This document shows positions 10,401 through 21,653 of a stretch of 64,000 nt of DNA, piece after piece. Position 1 is the stretch's first letter. Every line of letters starts with the position of its first letter. A program made the translations under genes and the position numbers. The notes below the pieces were generated by a model. The model did not search any database. It worked only from the letters and a program-made list of their open reading frames with translations, and was not told the origin of the DNA. Where the stretch lies: NCBI GenBank assembly GCA_029582165.1, contig CM055874.1, positions 46,995,769 to 47,059,768 on the forward strand, given 5' to 3'. The stretch comes from Portulaca oleracea. Lineage: Eukaryota > Streptophyta > Magnoliopsida > Caryophyllales > Portulacaceae.

Positions 10401-13206
10401 GTGGGTTGCAAGCCAAAATGCAAGGACTAAAAATCCCCAGAAAAGGCCACCAATGACATCAATCAAGCTGTGCATGCCGAGGTAGATCCTTCCTAATAAG
10501 GAAAATATCGAATTCAGCTATCGGAAAAAGATGTTCAAAAAACTCATAAATAACCAACACATGAGTCCATCTGAACACATACCAAAGCCTATAAGGCCAA
10601 CAATAACAGAGACTATTGCAAGGCCAACCAATGTCTCATAAATGCCGCTGCTAGGGCTATTCGATAGGATATAATACAATAAAAACCTGCAGATGATAAT
10701 GGACAACAGCAGAGAACCGATTAGGATGTTCATTTATGTACAATTGCACATGACATACCGAACAAGAATGGAACTATACTCCTCCCCGGACAAGAAACGG
10801 GTATATAATGACACATTCAATGTGGAAGAGGAATGTTATCAATAACAAAACAGTGCCAAGAGTATGGACACATGTTTAGGGAAATCTCCCAATTTTGGCC
10901 CACAATATTAGCGATGACAAAATCCGTAGAAGATATTTAGAAGATAGGAGTGTTATTTTGATGTTCTTGGAAGTGAAGCCCTATTGTGCGCACGAATACC
11001 CTTAAAGCCACAACGGGGTGATTTTTTACAATTCTATACCGGTCAGCATCTCATCAGGATTCCCTAATATTATCAGCGGATTTCCTTGACAATAGGTTGG
11101 ATGGGGATGTCTCATACAACACGTTAAAAATTTAAAACGTGTGTAATTTTCATGTAGATTGTCTGAAGTGAACTAGACAAAGGCGTACTCAAGTGTCCCA
11201 TCTATTGCATCACCATTAAGAGATCAAGAGACCCATCTTCATTACAACTCAAAAAACATGGAAACGAAATCCATGCCTTTACCACATGATCTTGACATCA
11301 GTCTTCCATTATCATTTCCCTTTTTCATTCACTCACCTCAAACAATGATATGACTCATGCCCTAATCGTATATTGTATTACTACTATTCATCTTCCAAGC
11401 AGTTCAAGATAACCACCACCACCCACAATGAGCCTTGGAAAGCAAGTTCCAGGAAATTGTATCATCGAACCAACTCAACCAAAATCTTAAGTTGATAGCT
11501 GAAGGGCCAATGATGGTTTTATACTTTAACACGTCCCCTCACGCAAATTCCCTTAACTTTGCCCAAATAAATATAGGGCCTGCTGAAAATTCGAACCTGA
11601 GACTTATGTTACTCGGACTCGGGTACATGTGTCCAAATTGGACACGGATACGGGTTTCGGACTCGGCTATTTTAAAGAAATTTTATACATTTTCATTGTA
11701 ATTTGAAGTGTCGTGTGTCGTACCCTTGTCCGGGTATCAAAGGTACGACATGGGTACGTTAGGGAAAATGAAGAGTCAGAGTAACATAGCCTGAGACCCA
11801 TTATTCACTCAAAAGCTTAAGTTGATAGTTGAAGGCACAATGAGGATTTCATGCTCTCACATTATCCACAAGACACACAAAAAATTCAAAAGGGATGTTT
11901 AGTAGAAACAATTGAGCACAACTTCCAAGCTTTCTATCCAGCCAAATACCAAGAGTGAGTAACCCCCATGCCAACAAGTCAACTTACTTAATCTCTGCCA
12001 AATTATGATGAAGATTCAAGAATAATGGACAAATGTTACCCAAAAAAAAAAGGACTTAAGAGCATGGGCAATGCAGAATGGTTTTTTGAAATTTTGGTTT
12101 CTTCTCTCTCTTCCCTCTCTCCTCTTATCTCTATCTCTCTCCTAATCACCACTCATTTCACAATAGATGGTTCTCTGCACCATTCCATCTCTTGTGAAAA
12201 TGAGTGATGACTAGGAGAGAGATAGAGATAAGAGGAGCGAGAAGAAACCAAAATTACAAAAAACCATTCCACATTGTCTATGCTCTAATCAGAGCAAAAG
12301 AAGCTCATCAGAACACACATGAAAGGTCAATACCCAGATAAGCAAAATGTGTTGAGAGTATGAGAAGAAGGCAGGCCATATTCCTGAGCATTCTCTTCCT
12401 CATCTTTAGTAGCAGTCAATCTTCTCACAGGTGGGCAACTGGGTCTTGGAGCTGAAACCACATCCTACAAACATAACACACCAAAATTCAGAAGTTTTTC
12501 TGGCCAAATTTTCAGCATTGGGCTGCCCCCTTAGAAAATGACTTTAATTCATTCAACCCAGAAAAAACTGACCTTTATGCAATTCCCAGTATAATCACAA
12601 AACACCATCAAAAATGTCATCTGCCTTGCTAATTTGCCATGCCCACTCTACAACATAACCAACAACAAAAAAAACATAATCAAAACATGGGGAGAGAAGG
12701 AAAAGAAAACCCACATATAATGGATCCTCAAAAACTATAGAATAGATGAAAATATGAAAAGGAAAGTACCCAGAAAAGAAGAGGAAGGAAAGCAGTGTAG
12801 AAGGGCACAGAAACAACACAGGAAATGACAGAAAACAACACATCCAACGATTTATGCTGGAATTTCTGCAACCAAAAACAACAAAAAAAACCCATTAAAT
12901 CAAACACCAATAAGCACCCAAATCACAACAAATTATTCCAGGTTTTCCGCAACCAAAAATCACAAAAACCCCATCAAATCAAACACCAATACACACCCAA
13001 AATCACACCAAATTATAAGGGAAGAAACAAAAAAAGTAACTCACCTGGATCTGAAGAATGAATGGAAGCCCAGAAATTACATGGTGAGTAACCCAAGGTT
13101 GAAGGAGAGATCTAATCTTACGAGTGATATCCAAAATTGACGACATTACAATCCAACCCACAATTCCGGCAAGAACCCCCGACTGCCATGCGGGAATTTT
13201 CTCCAT
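7447..13206 (-). CDS. LPPD: Lipid/sphingoid-base phosphate phosphatase, LPP-delta type
   Basis: Eight exons on the minus strand: 13206-13045, 12865-12770, 12647-12573, 12464-12334, 10686-10583, 10492-10364, 8554-8439, 7863-7447. All introns are GT-AG and the join is in frame: 409 aa, against about 416 for Arabidopsis LPPD as remembered. The PAP2 phosphatase signature is complete: K111-x6-R118-P119 (KDVVSAPRP), P143-S-S-H146, and R191-x5-H197-x3-D201 (RIYLGMHSLID). Several hydrophobic helices indicate a membrane protein; the family acts at the ER on long-chain-base phosphates. The tail (ILLVKFCSKALAKWTLP, FQYAGLAWSVVDLVPSLFS) matches plant LPP-delta. An upstream in-frame ATG at 13338 would add 44 residues unlike the family; the start at 13206 gives the family-like MEKIPAWQ. 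Large introns 4 and 6 hold MITEs. Function is by homology. Confidence 0.95.
8644..8769. mobile_element. Small MITE in LPPD intron 6 (Mutator-like duplication)
   Basis: Ends are inverted: TAGTTACCAGGAACGCT at the left and AGCGTTCCCGGTAACTA at the right. The host word GTATTTAACCA is repeated on both sides (8633-8643 and 8770-8780), an 11-bp duplication that best fits Mutator-type insertion. About 126 bp and non-coding. Confidence 0.8.
9557..9745. mobile_element. MITE in LPPD intron 6 (ATGTTACT...AGTAACAT family)
   Basis: Same family as 11604-11789: starts ATGTTACTTGGACACGG, ends GTGTGAGTAACAT, with the shared inner words CATT.CAATTTGAAGTGTCG and TACCCTTGTCCG. No clear target duplication, so probably older. 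Confidence 0.7.
11604..11789. mobile_element. MITE in LPPD intron 4 with target duplication
   Basis: Inverted ends: ATGTTACTCGGACTC at the left, GAGTCAGAGTAACAT at the right. CCTGAGAC flanks both sides (11596-11603 and 11790-11797), an 8-bp duplication, or 9 bp with one mismatch. A second copy lies at 9557-9745 in another intron of the same gene. Confidence 0.8.
12059..12286. mobile_element. Foldback MITE in LPPD intron 4
   Basis: Nearly the whole element is an inverted repeat: AGAGCATGGGCAATGCAG at the left pairs with the right end ACATTGTCTATGCTCT, and the inner arms (TTTCTTCTCTC...CTCTTATCTC against GAGATAAGAGG...GAGAAGAAA) also pair. Flanked by TTA/AAT-type bases, compatible with a Tourist/PIF-like MITE. 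Confidence 0.7.
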
Positions 13207-14458
13207 TTTTGTATTATTTTTTGGTTCAATCTGCAGCACCCGGAGAGAGCGCGGAATTTGCAGTTGAATGAAGGCGCAGTTGGGATTTTGCAGCGGAAAA
13301 AGGAGCTGCAAAGGCCTTCTTCTTGCGGTGGTCGGCACGAAGTTTGATTTTTCAGTTTTTCAAAGTCGACCTGCCTGGCCGTCGAAGTGATGACTTAATT
13401 TTTTATGAGCTTAGTGAATCCAAATGAGGCACGATTCATGTTTGAGGCACGGTTTAAGGTTGTCGATCCTCTAAATCTATCTAATTGTATAAAAAGTCAG
13501 TGGAGGGCAATTTAGCATTTTGATAAGCGTTTACTTTTTAAAATAGTATTTTATTTTGACTGTTATTTTTACTAATATATTTTGTATATAAATATGGTGT
13601 ACTAGTTTTATATTTATTTTTATTTTAATAATTATAGCTCTATATAATGTATCGTTGTATTTATTGAAAAAACAGCCTTTTAAAGTTAACTACATGGAAT
13701 TTAATACTTGTAAGAGTCTAAGCCACTAAAAATTGAGACCGAGCATAACACAAACTATAGCCCCCAGTCCCCCACTATACTCTACATTTTATGGGAAAAA
13801 TAAGGTTTTAAAAACAAAAACATAGATTATTCGGCGCCGAATTATCAAAAAATTAGTCTTTTTTTAAATTTGTAAAGGCATTTGATGGTGTACTCTTTTT
13901 AGGTAATAACCCAAAGAAAAATGCTAATTAATCATTATTATCAAACTATAAACATTTATAGTCGAAGCTTCATAGAATTGTTGATAAGCAATGATAATTA
14001 TTGGTAAATTGCTAATTGTTAATTTATTTAATTAAAATGAACAAGACTTGATTAGTTATTTTATATATAAGTAAATAAGATATAAATCATTATCATTCAT
14101 TCGGAGTATCCTTTTCAATATAATTCTGACTAAGTTTATATAAATTCTATTTTTTCCCAAATAAATTTGTGAGAGTTTTGACATAACATATACTAATTTA
14201 TTGATTGAAAATCATTCTTAGTGAAATTTATTATGAACTATTATTTTTAAATTATAAGTTAAAATTTGACTCAAATCTATTCAATTTATACATATGTATA
14301 CTTTAGGGGGGGAAAAAGCAAAGGAAGAATGAGACGGTGTGTGGCTGGCAAGTTGGCCAGAAAGAAACCTAACAGGTCATGAAAGGGAGTCATGAAAAAG
14401 GAAGCTTCTAGGACCAACTACTGTATGATATAAATGGGTAGAAAGCACATGAAAAATA
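13207..14458. other. LPPD 5' flank and AT-rich intergenic DNA
   Basis: About 13207-13340 is likely LPPD 5' UTR and proximal promoter, with locally higher GC. Further right is AT-rich DNA with no coding signal. No TATA box is clear. Confidence 0.4.
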
Positions 14459-14662
14459 CTACCTCCATCCCAAAATGTTTATCCGTTTATTAAATTTTGA
14501 CTGTTGATTACTCACAAATTATAATGAGTTATAATATAAAATTACCGTCATTGTAATCTTTAGCAAATTATCTTTCTAATGGTAGTGATTTCATATTTTA
14601 ATTTGTGAGTAATTAACAATCAAAATTTAGTCAATGGACAAACATTTTGGGACGGAGGTTCT
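14459..14662. mobile_element. Stowaway-like MITE
   Basis: The left end CTACCTCCATCCCAAAATG pairs with the right end CATTTTGGGACGGAGGTT, and the inner arms (ACTCACAAATTATAATGAG against AATTTGTGAGTAATTAAC) pair too. This is the CTCCCTCCGTCCC type of plant Stowaway/mariner MITE; a closer match to consensus lies at 45030-45286. Confidence 0.75.
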
Positions 14663-14681
14663 ACAAGCCATCAAAATTTAG

Positions 14682-14962
14682 AGCAGCGCTTGCAAAAATT
14701 TTAAATTTGGGTCTGATAAATTTGATTAATATCAAAGTTTGGATGATAAATTTATATCCGGATGTAATTTTATTTTGAGTCAGACTGGTTGGATAATTTG
14801 AACGAAACTAAAATCAGATTTAAACAATAGAAAAAAAGAAATTTTAAGCTTAAATATTTGATCAATATTAAAATTTAGATAAAAAATTTATGTCCGAACC
14901 CAATCTTTTGAATCGAACAATTCCAAAATTTCGGGTTGGACAAAAATTTGTCGGCTCTAATA
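14682..14962. mobile_element. hAT-like MITE, TAGCGCTGG family, degenerate copy
   Basis: The left end AGCAGCGCTTGCAAAAAT and the right end AAAATTTGTCGGCTCT are degenerate forms of the ends at 21654-22258. The body carries the same phrases (TTTGGGTCTGATAAATTTGA, CCGAACCCAATCTTTTGA, TTTCGGGTTGGACAA). No target duplication recognised. Confidence 0.6.
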
Positions 14963-15199
14963 TAGAGGCTAGACTCACCCGTGACACGTATCAGCACACA
15001 CGTCATCTCGAGCGTCAAGATACGCGTTATCGTCACAGGCAGGTGATTTTATTGGGTTGTGCAATTTTGACCGTTGGCGTGGTGTACTAGTGGGCCTGAT
15101 AGTTGAATGTTGACAAAATGACAGCCAACAGTTCAGTGACATCAACTAGTGGCTGACGAAATTAGCATTCAATGGTGGCGAAATAATTGGGTTTGGTTA

Positions 15200-16115
15200 A
15201 GACCATATGCAATGGTAGAAATATCACATGAAAATATGTGTCAAGTATCAAGTTCTGGTGCAATAGGGAATGAAAATCTAAAATTACAAATTTGGGATCA
15301 CTACATAATTCTAGGAATTTCACCATTTATTTCTTTTTTTTATTTTTTTGGTGGTAGTGGGCCCCACTAATTTAATAAAAAAAATAAAATGAAAGAATTG
15401 GTCTAAATTACTCCTACTGTTGGCTCAAATGACAGAACGGCTATATGGCTCAAAGTATCCGTTGTATCTCAACGACTATAAAAAAAATTTTTTTTTTTTT
15501 TGAAAAAAAATACTACATCTATATATATGAGGGCATTCTATTTCAACAACTCTCATTTTCATTCTTCAAAAAATTTAGTGTAAGTAGCTGAAATTTTTTC
15601 ATAGTTTAAAAATTAGTGTCAGTCGTTTTTATACATATGAATAGAAATGCAGCGAGCCAAAGGATTGATGTTGTCCGTCGTTTTTTTAAGTCGTTTTTAA
15701 ATCGTTAATTTACAATTAATATGTGGTACGTCGTCTTTTGTTAAGTTGTGTGATTGTACATCGTCGATTTTTAATTAATATATTTTTTATTTTATGTAGG
15801 TGTAAGTACTATTTTTAATTTAATATTACATTTCATTTTTATAATTGATCATATTTTAAAAAATAATAAGTATACATTTTGAATATTTATCATTATTAAT
15901 AAACAAAACTAAAAAGATACAAACATAAAATAATAAATGAGTAATTAAGATAAATGGAATCCACAAATAAATATTTTAATGTGAAAAGTAGGAATGAGTT
16001 CTTATTGTTATAAAACAAATGAAATGAAGTTCCAAAAAGTATGAATGATGGGTGATATGGAATGGGGGGACCACCAGTTTCATTCTAAAAACTGGATCAC
16101 CATTGCATTTGCTCT
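15200..16115. mobile_element. Tourist/PIF-like non-autonomous element, about 0.9 kb
   Basis: Ends AGACCATATGCAATGGT and ACCATTGCATTTGCTCT are inverted and share the AGAGCA..GCAATG pattern with the LPPD intron element at 12059-12286. TTA is on the left and AAA on the right. The interior is non-coding, with a TATATATATGAGGGCATT segment and AT-rich DNA. Confidence 0.55.
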
Positions 16116-16117
16116 AA

Positions 16118-16375
16118 ATTTGAACGGGTTAAGTTTGGTGAAGGGAAAAATTCAGATGAAAAATTGTTTTTTTGGATCCATTTTCTTAGGTTGGACAATT
16201 TGAATAAAATTATATCCGAATCAAATCAGGTTTTGACAAAAGAAAAAGGAAAAATATTGTATTCGAATATTCGGTCAATTTCAATAATGTCAAATTTGAA
16301 TTCGGACCAAACCATTTTTTCCTGAGTCCAACAAATTTGAATAATTCGGATAAGATAAAATTTTACCAGCGCTAA
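16118..16375. mobile_element. hAT-like MITE, TAGCGCTGG family, second degenerate copy
   Basis: The right end reads AAAATTTTACCAGCGCTA, the inverted form of TAGCGCTGGTAAAATTTT. The body has the family phrases ATATTCGGTCAATTTCAATA and GAATTCGGACCAAACC. The left end abuts the previous element and is not clean. Confidence 0.6.
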
Positions 16376-16384
16376 CTTTCCCCT

Positions 16385-16892
16385 TCAAGTTGGAACCATG
16401 GTTTCCCACTAAGTGAAGTCATGGATTGTTAAATTCGTAACTATGGCTTAACACTTTAATTTCTTAGTGGTTGAAAATAGTAATGAGACTTGTTTTCTTT
16501 GTTTGATTTACTAATGAGAATGAGTTGATGAGAGAGTAATGACTGAAAATAAATATAGAAGGAGCACTGCCATTATTGAAATTCTGCCGTGGTTGAATAA
16601 TCCATGAGTGCACTCAATGTTAAAGTGGTTAAGCCATAGTTACGAATTTAACAATCCATGGCTTTACTCAGCGTGAAACCATGGTTCCAACTTGAATAAA
16701 CAATGACAATTTTTTTGACGTAAAGTTTCAATGGCAGCTCGGGCAAGTGATTAGAACAAAATTAAAAAAAAGTCATGTTACCTCAGTCTTTTTTTAGTCC
16801 GTACATATTTTACACTTTGGTACATTATTATCCTATTAATACTTCATGGTCAATTTGCTTTTTGGGCCATCCCTTGGAGTCAATAATACTAA
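16385..16892. repeat. Palindromic repeat related to the long inverted-repeat element
   Basis: Contains an internal inverted pair: GGAACCATGGTTTC... TAACTATGGCTTAA (16396-16453) against TTAAGCCATAGTTA ... GAAACCATGGTTCC (16627-16690). Its right part (GACAATTTTTTTGACG ... GGTCAATTTGCTTTTTGG ... GGAGTCAATAA) is a third copy of the arms found at 17924-18260 and 19080-19411. No coding content. Confidence 0.7.
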
Positions 16893-17024
16893 GCCTTGTT
16901 TGGAGAGAAACGTGGAATGGGTTGGGTATGAAATTAAAATCCTACGGGGTTGGGTATGGAATTAGAACCCTGAAATAAAAGTGTTTGGTGAGTAGTGGAG
17001 TGGAATCAAAGCTATAGTTATAAT

Positions 17025-17072
<48 letters not shown>

Positions 17073-17488
17073 GACAATAATAAAATTTTAATAATTAATA
17101 ATCAATAATTATAAATTATTAATTAGTTATTATTACATATTAATTAATAATATTATTATTATAAATTATAAATTATTGTTTTTTATTAATTAATAATTAT
17201 TATCAATTGAAAATAATTAACTATACTAATTATTAATTAATTTTTGATTTTTGACATTTGTATCAATTAGTAATTTTATTATATTAATTATTAATAATTA
17301 TAATTATTTATTAATTATTAATAATTATCAATTATTATTAACTAATAATAATAATTACTTATTAATTATTAATATATATGTTTATTATTAATTAATAACT
17401 ATTAATTACAAATTTTCATATTACTAAATCACTAATTATTATAAATTATAATTAATTAATAACATTTAATAATTAATTATTATTATTA

Positions 17489-17523
<35 letters not shown>

Positions 17524-17751
17524 GGTTTTGTTGTTGTTGTGAAAGAAAAGAGATAGTTTATTCCCCCTACAATTGGGAGGTTTCTAATCCCCCTATTTGG
17601 GAGGGTTCTAATCCCCCTATTTGGAAGGGATACCAAATCCTCAAGGATTGCAATTCCATTCCAGAAACTGTTCTCCAAACAGAAAAAAAAAACAGCAACT
17701 AGAACTCATTCCTACTCAATTCCATTCCTGTTTTGTTCACCAAACAGGCCC
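16893..17751. mobile_element. PIF/Harbinger-like MITE with TAA duplication
   Basis: Ends GCCTTGTTTGGAGAG and CACCAAACAGGCCC are inverted, flanked by TAA on both sides (16890-16892 and 17752-17754). Subterminal words TGGGTATGGAATTAGAA and CAATTCCATTCC are shared with the longer relative at 25951-26820. The interior is expanded by (ATT)n and AT-rich repeats (about 17026-17525). Confidence 0.8.
17026..17525. repeat. (ATT)n microsatellite and AT-rich low complexity
   Basis: Uninterrupted ATT/TTA runs at about 17031-17072 and 17476-17523, separated by almost pure A/T sequence. Lies inside the PIF-like element. Confidence 0.9.
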
Positions 17752-17757
17752 TAAGAG

Positions 17758-17915
17758 CATAGTTATTAAAATCTCGATCTTGATTTACGATCCTACGATT
17801 TATGGTCTAAAATCGTCGATACGATTCTACAATTAACACACGATCCTACATGGGCTAAATTCCGATCCTAACTTCCTCATAGTTTCGAGTTAGGATCCCG
17901 ATTTTAACAACCTTG
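17758..17915. mobile_element. hAT MITE with 8-bp duplication
   Basis: Ends CATAGTTATTAAAATC and GATTTTAACAACCTTG are inverted (13 of 16 match). CCTAAGAG occurs on both sides (17750-17757 and 17916-17923), the 8-bp duplication typical of hAT. 158 bp. Confidence 0.85.
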
Positions 17916-18483
17916 CCTAAGAGTTGTTGACTCTAAATGATGGCCCAAGAAGCAAATTGACCATAAAGGACTAGAAGGATAATGAGGTCCCAAATTGCAA
18001 AATATGTGGGGACTACCAAGACTAACGTGACAATTTTTTTTTTAAACTTTTATTTTTTTTTGAGTTGTTTTGAAAATTTTACGCCAAAAAAATTGTCATT
18101 TATTACTTAAGTTGTAACCGTGGTTTGACATTGAATGCATCCATTAATTACTCAAGCACGACAGAATTTCAACAATGGTGGTGCTCCCCTCCATTTCCAT
18201 TTTTAATCACCGCTTTCCATCAACTCATTCTCATCAATAAATCAAACAAAAAAATTATAAGTTCCATTATTGTTTTCAACAAAAAAGAGAAAAATTACAT
18301 TTAGAATTTGTTTTGTAATTTCAAGTAGCGAGTATTTTACGCAGAGGTATTGTCATTAGAATTGATGTCTTATAATCGTTTTGTGTTTAGTTTAGAATAG
18401 AAGGTCAAGTATTCACATCCTCCTTTGAAATAGTGAATGTTCGATGTGAATTCTTGGGCTGTGGAATGAAGAGCCCATGTGGC

Positions 18484-18918
18484 TAGGGGTGTCCAAAACC
18501 GGCCAACCGCATAAACCTAAACCTAAACCGCTTTATGTGGTTAACCGGTTTGCGGTTAACTGCTTTTGAAAATTAGAAACCGAAACCATCGGTTAACCGT
18601 AATACTGCATTGATAATATGGTCAACCGTTTTTTGGGTTCGATTTATGGTTAATCAAGGTTAACCGTCGGTTTTTAGAAATTTAAAGTAATAAGTAAGGA
18701 AAAGAATTTAACATTTTACTTTAAACTTTCCAAATTTACAGCTAAATTGATCAAGACTGGTTAACCATTTCACAAAAATGCAAAACCGAAACCTAAACTG
18801 GTTTGGTTAAACTAAACCGCAATTTTCTAAAAACCCAAATGGTTAACCGCTTTTACCGGTTTCGTTTATGCGATTTTACGGTTTGGTTTTTGATTTTGGT
18901 TTTTGTTGGAGACCCCTA
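18484..18918. mobile_element. hAT-like MITE with perfect 8-bp duplication
   Basis: Starts TAGGGGTGTCCAAAACC; the right end read inverted is TAGGGGTCTCCAACAAAA. CATGTGGC is present at 18476-18483 and 18919-18926. The interior is rich in GGTTAACCG and AAACCG motifs. 435 bp, non-coding, inserted in the centre of the foldback element. Confidence 0.9.
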
Positions 18919-19660
18919 CATGTGGCTGGTCCAATTAAGTGAACTATTCACAATTGTCAATTCATCTGCAGATGCTCCCAAATGCTAGTCCAACTCTTGC
19001 TTTCTGAATATTTATGTTTGAAATCACAAAACAAACTCCATATGTAATTTTTCTCCTTTGGTTTAAAATAATAACGATTTTTTTTTTTGGTTAGATCCAC
19101 TGATGAGAATAAGTTGTTAGAAGAGCAATGACTAAAAATGGATATGGAGGGGAGCACCACCAATGTTGAAATTATGTCGTGCTTTTGAATAACTAATGGA
19201 TGCACTCAGTGTGAAACAATGCTTACAACTTTAGTAATTCATGGTTTACACAGTGACAAACCATGGTTACAACTTGAATAATCAACGACAACTTTTTTGG
19301 CGTAAAATTTCCAAAATAGCTCAAAAAAAAATAAAAAATTAAATTAAGAAAAATTATGTCACGTCAACCTTGGTGGTCCCCATATATTTTACAATTTAGG
19401 ACCTCATTGTTGGGGTTTATTATTAGTCGCACCCTTTTTATTGTTGTCGCAACCCCAAAGGTCATTATTTGTCATTCTCATTCTCTTTCATATCCCTCAT
19501 CCTCTTAAATTCGCTCAATATCAAATTAGTCAATAATAAATTGGTTACGGTTTTTGAAATTCAACCTAAAATGTCAGTGGATGGTGGTAGACCATCTGAA
19601 GAAATAGTTAGTTTGTAAATTTTAATTTTTGAAAAATTTCTTAAAATTGTTGAAAAAAAT

Positions 19661-19850
19661 TTGGCAGAAGGGCATTGTTGCGCGAAAATTGCGGGTACCG
19701 CGGCCGCGACCGTGATCCACATGCGGCTTCGGCGGCGGTACGACCACATGTGGATCGCGGCCTTGACCGCGGCTAAGCCGCATCCTATATGCGACGGGGC
19801 CACGGTTCCATCGCAATTTTCGCGCGATAACTTCTCTTCTGCCAAATATT
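19661..19850. repeat. GC-rich foldback hairpin in an AT-rich intron
   Basis: Outer arms TTTGGCAGAAG / CTTCTGCCAAA, then GCGCGAAAATTGCG / CGCAATTTTCGCGC, then a GC-rich inner stem (CGACCGTGATCCACATG / CACATGTGGATCGCGG). Almost the whole 190 bp can fold on itself. Its GC content contrasts sharply with the surrounding (TTA)n. Confidence 0.8.
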
Positions 19851-19869
19851 TTCCATTTTTTTAAAAATA

Positions 19870-20143
19870 AAATAAATATTATTATTATTATTATTATTAT
19901 TGTTATAATTGTCGTTATGATAATTACTATTGTTATTATTATCGTTATTGTTATTATTATCATTATCATTAATATAATTATTATAATTATTGTCATTATT
20001 GTTATCGTTATTATTATTATTGTTGCTATTATTATTTATTGTTAAATTGCAATGTTATTATTATTATAATTATTATTGTTGTTATTAGTATAGTTATTAT
20101 TATGTGTATTATCATTATTATTGATGGTTTTGGTAGTGTTCAA

Positions 20144-20174
<31 letters not shown>

Positions 20175-20390
20175 GTGTGGTTTATCTTGTTATTATTGTT
20201 AATATTGCATCTAGTAAAAATGTTATTAAATTTAAAATGTTATTATTGTTATTGTGTATTATTAAGGGTGTTGTTATTATGTGATTATTAAGGTTATTAT
20301 TATGATTAGTAAAGTTTCTATTGTTATTATATTTATTATTTGATAATGTTTGAAATGTTAGTTAGTAGTATTTTATATAAAGTGTTTGGA
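19870..20390. repeat. (TTA)n / (ATT)n low-complexity tract
   Basis: Imperfect TTA/GTT/ATT triplet repeats. The same tract recurs at about 25454-25920 in the second MULE copy, starting from the shared word TATCATTAATATAATTA. Confidence 0.9.
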
Positions 20391-20999
20391 AAATTAATGA
20401 ATGTGGTATGGTTTTGTAGATACAATTAGAGGAATTTGGCGGCGACGATGTTGATAATTCATCGTTTTTTGCGGCCGACGAAAAGTTTGAAACTCTCAAA
20501 GCAGTACATGAATGGTTTAATGAAATAGCTCGGGGCATCGAGTTTAAGTTTGTACGGGCTACCCACAAGAGGAAAGATGCAAATAGTCCGCTCAAGGTTT
20601 TTTTGAAGTGTTGGAGGTATGGTGCATACCGTGAAAAACCGAATGATTTGGATGCAGTCACTCGTCGAGATTCTTCGACGAAGGTGTGTCACTACAAATT
20701 TGTGATTGTAGCGTGGACTCGGACAGGAACGCCATGGCGCGTTTGTGTTTGCGATGGACACTGGGGAAAGCACAATCATCACTTCATCGTGTACGAGGAA
20801 GGACAACGTCACAGACATCCCTTAACTTCTGATATGAAATATCATGTCCGGGTGTAACGCCCCAAGTCGGTTAATCCCGAGATTACCCACTAGTTAACAA
20901 GTAACTCCGAGATTAGCGCAGCAGAAACTCCGACTCGGAGTACTACCGCCGTCTACGTAAGTAGACAAGGCAACCCAAAACAAACAACATAAACACTAT

Positions 21000-21332
21000 A
21001 AAAAATTACTTGGAGGTACCCTACCTTTTGGTGAAATTTTTTCAGGTACCCCAACTTTTCACAACTCATTTTGGGGTACTCTTAATTTTTGTGTAAGTAA
21101 TTATTATGTGCTTTTGCAGTCATCAATTTGGTTAAGTGACCGAAATACCCTTGTTCTTCCATTTTTGAAGAAATACCCTTAAAGAAGAAGAATGAGGGTA
21201 TTTCGGTCACTTAATAAAATTGATGGCCCGAAAAGCACCAAATAATTACTAACCCAAAAATTAAGGGTATTGAAAAGAGTACCGAAAAATAGTTTCCCCA
21301 AATATTGGGGTACCTCCGAGTAACTTTTTGTA
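21000..21332. mobile_element. Foldback MITE nested in LTR-like element 1
   Basis: The left arm AAAAATTACTTGGAGGTACC pairs with the right GGTACCTCCGAGTAACTTTT; the inner arms (AAGTGACCGAAATACCC against GGGTATTTCGGTCACTT) also pair. The whole element is one imperfect hairpin of about 330 bp. Exact target duplication not resolved. Confidence 0.8.
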
Positions 21333-21653
21333 AACAAATTCATACTACACTTACAACTCCTTAACATCATAATCAACAACCCCAAATAAAACACAACTTA
21401 AGGTATACATCCATTCATCAAAATATCCAAAACCATCCCTTTTTCCAAAAGGGAGAAATTCATCATCATCATCCATACGGGAGGGTTCTTATTCTTGTTA
21501 CCAAATGCCTACCTTAAACTGTAATGGACACCTCAATTACTTCTTCGAACCTAGGAGCTTATAGCCCTTGGGGGGAAACACTTCCTAAAACAAAGGCATA
21601 AAACTTCGCAAATGAGTTGGCTAGACTCAGTACACATACCCCTACAGTGTAAA

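Larger units (their letters stand above)
19571..20418 (+). pseudogene. Putative first exon and intron of the MULE gene
   Basis: ATG at 19571 opens MSVDGGRPSEEI, then ATA|GTTAGT could be a donor; the next coding block begins after TTTTGTAG at 20419 in the matching phase (IQLEEFGGDDV). The intervening DNA is (TTA)n plus a GC-rich foldback. The exon assignment is inference from phase only. Confidence 0.35.

Noticed and set aside
13206..13338. LPPD start at the upstream in-frame ATG
   Set aside because: The 44 extra residues do not resemble the family N-terminus, whereas 13206 gives a family-like start.
17466..20284. Ile-rich open frames
   Set aside because: They are translations of (ATT)n / (TTA)n tracts.
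20459..20818. Minus-strand frame opposite MULE copy 1
   Set aside because: It is the shadow of the DNA-binding domain coded on the plus strand.
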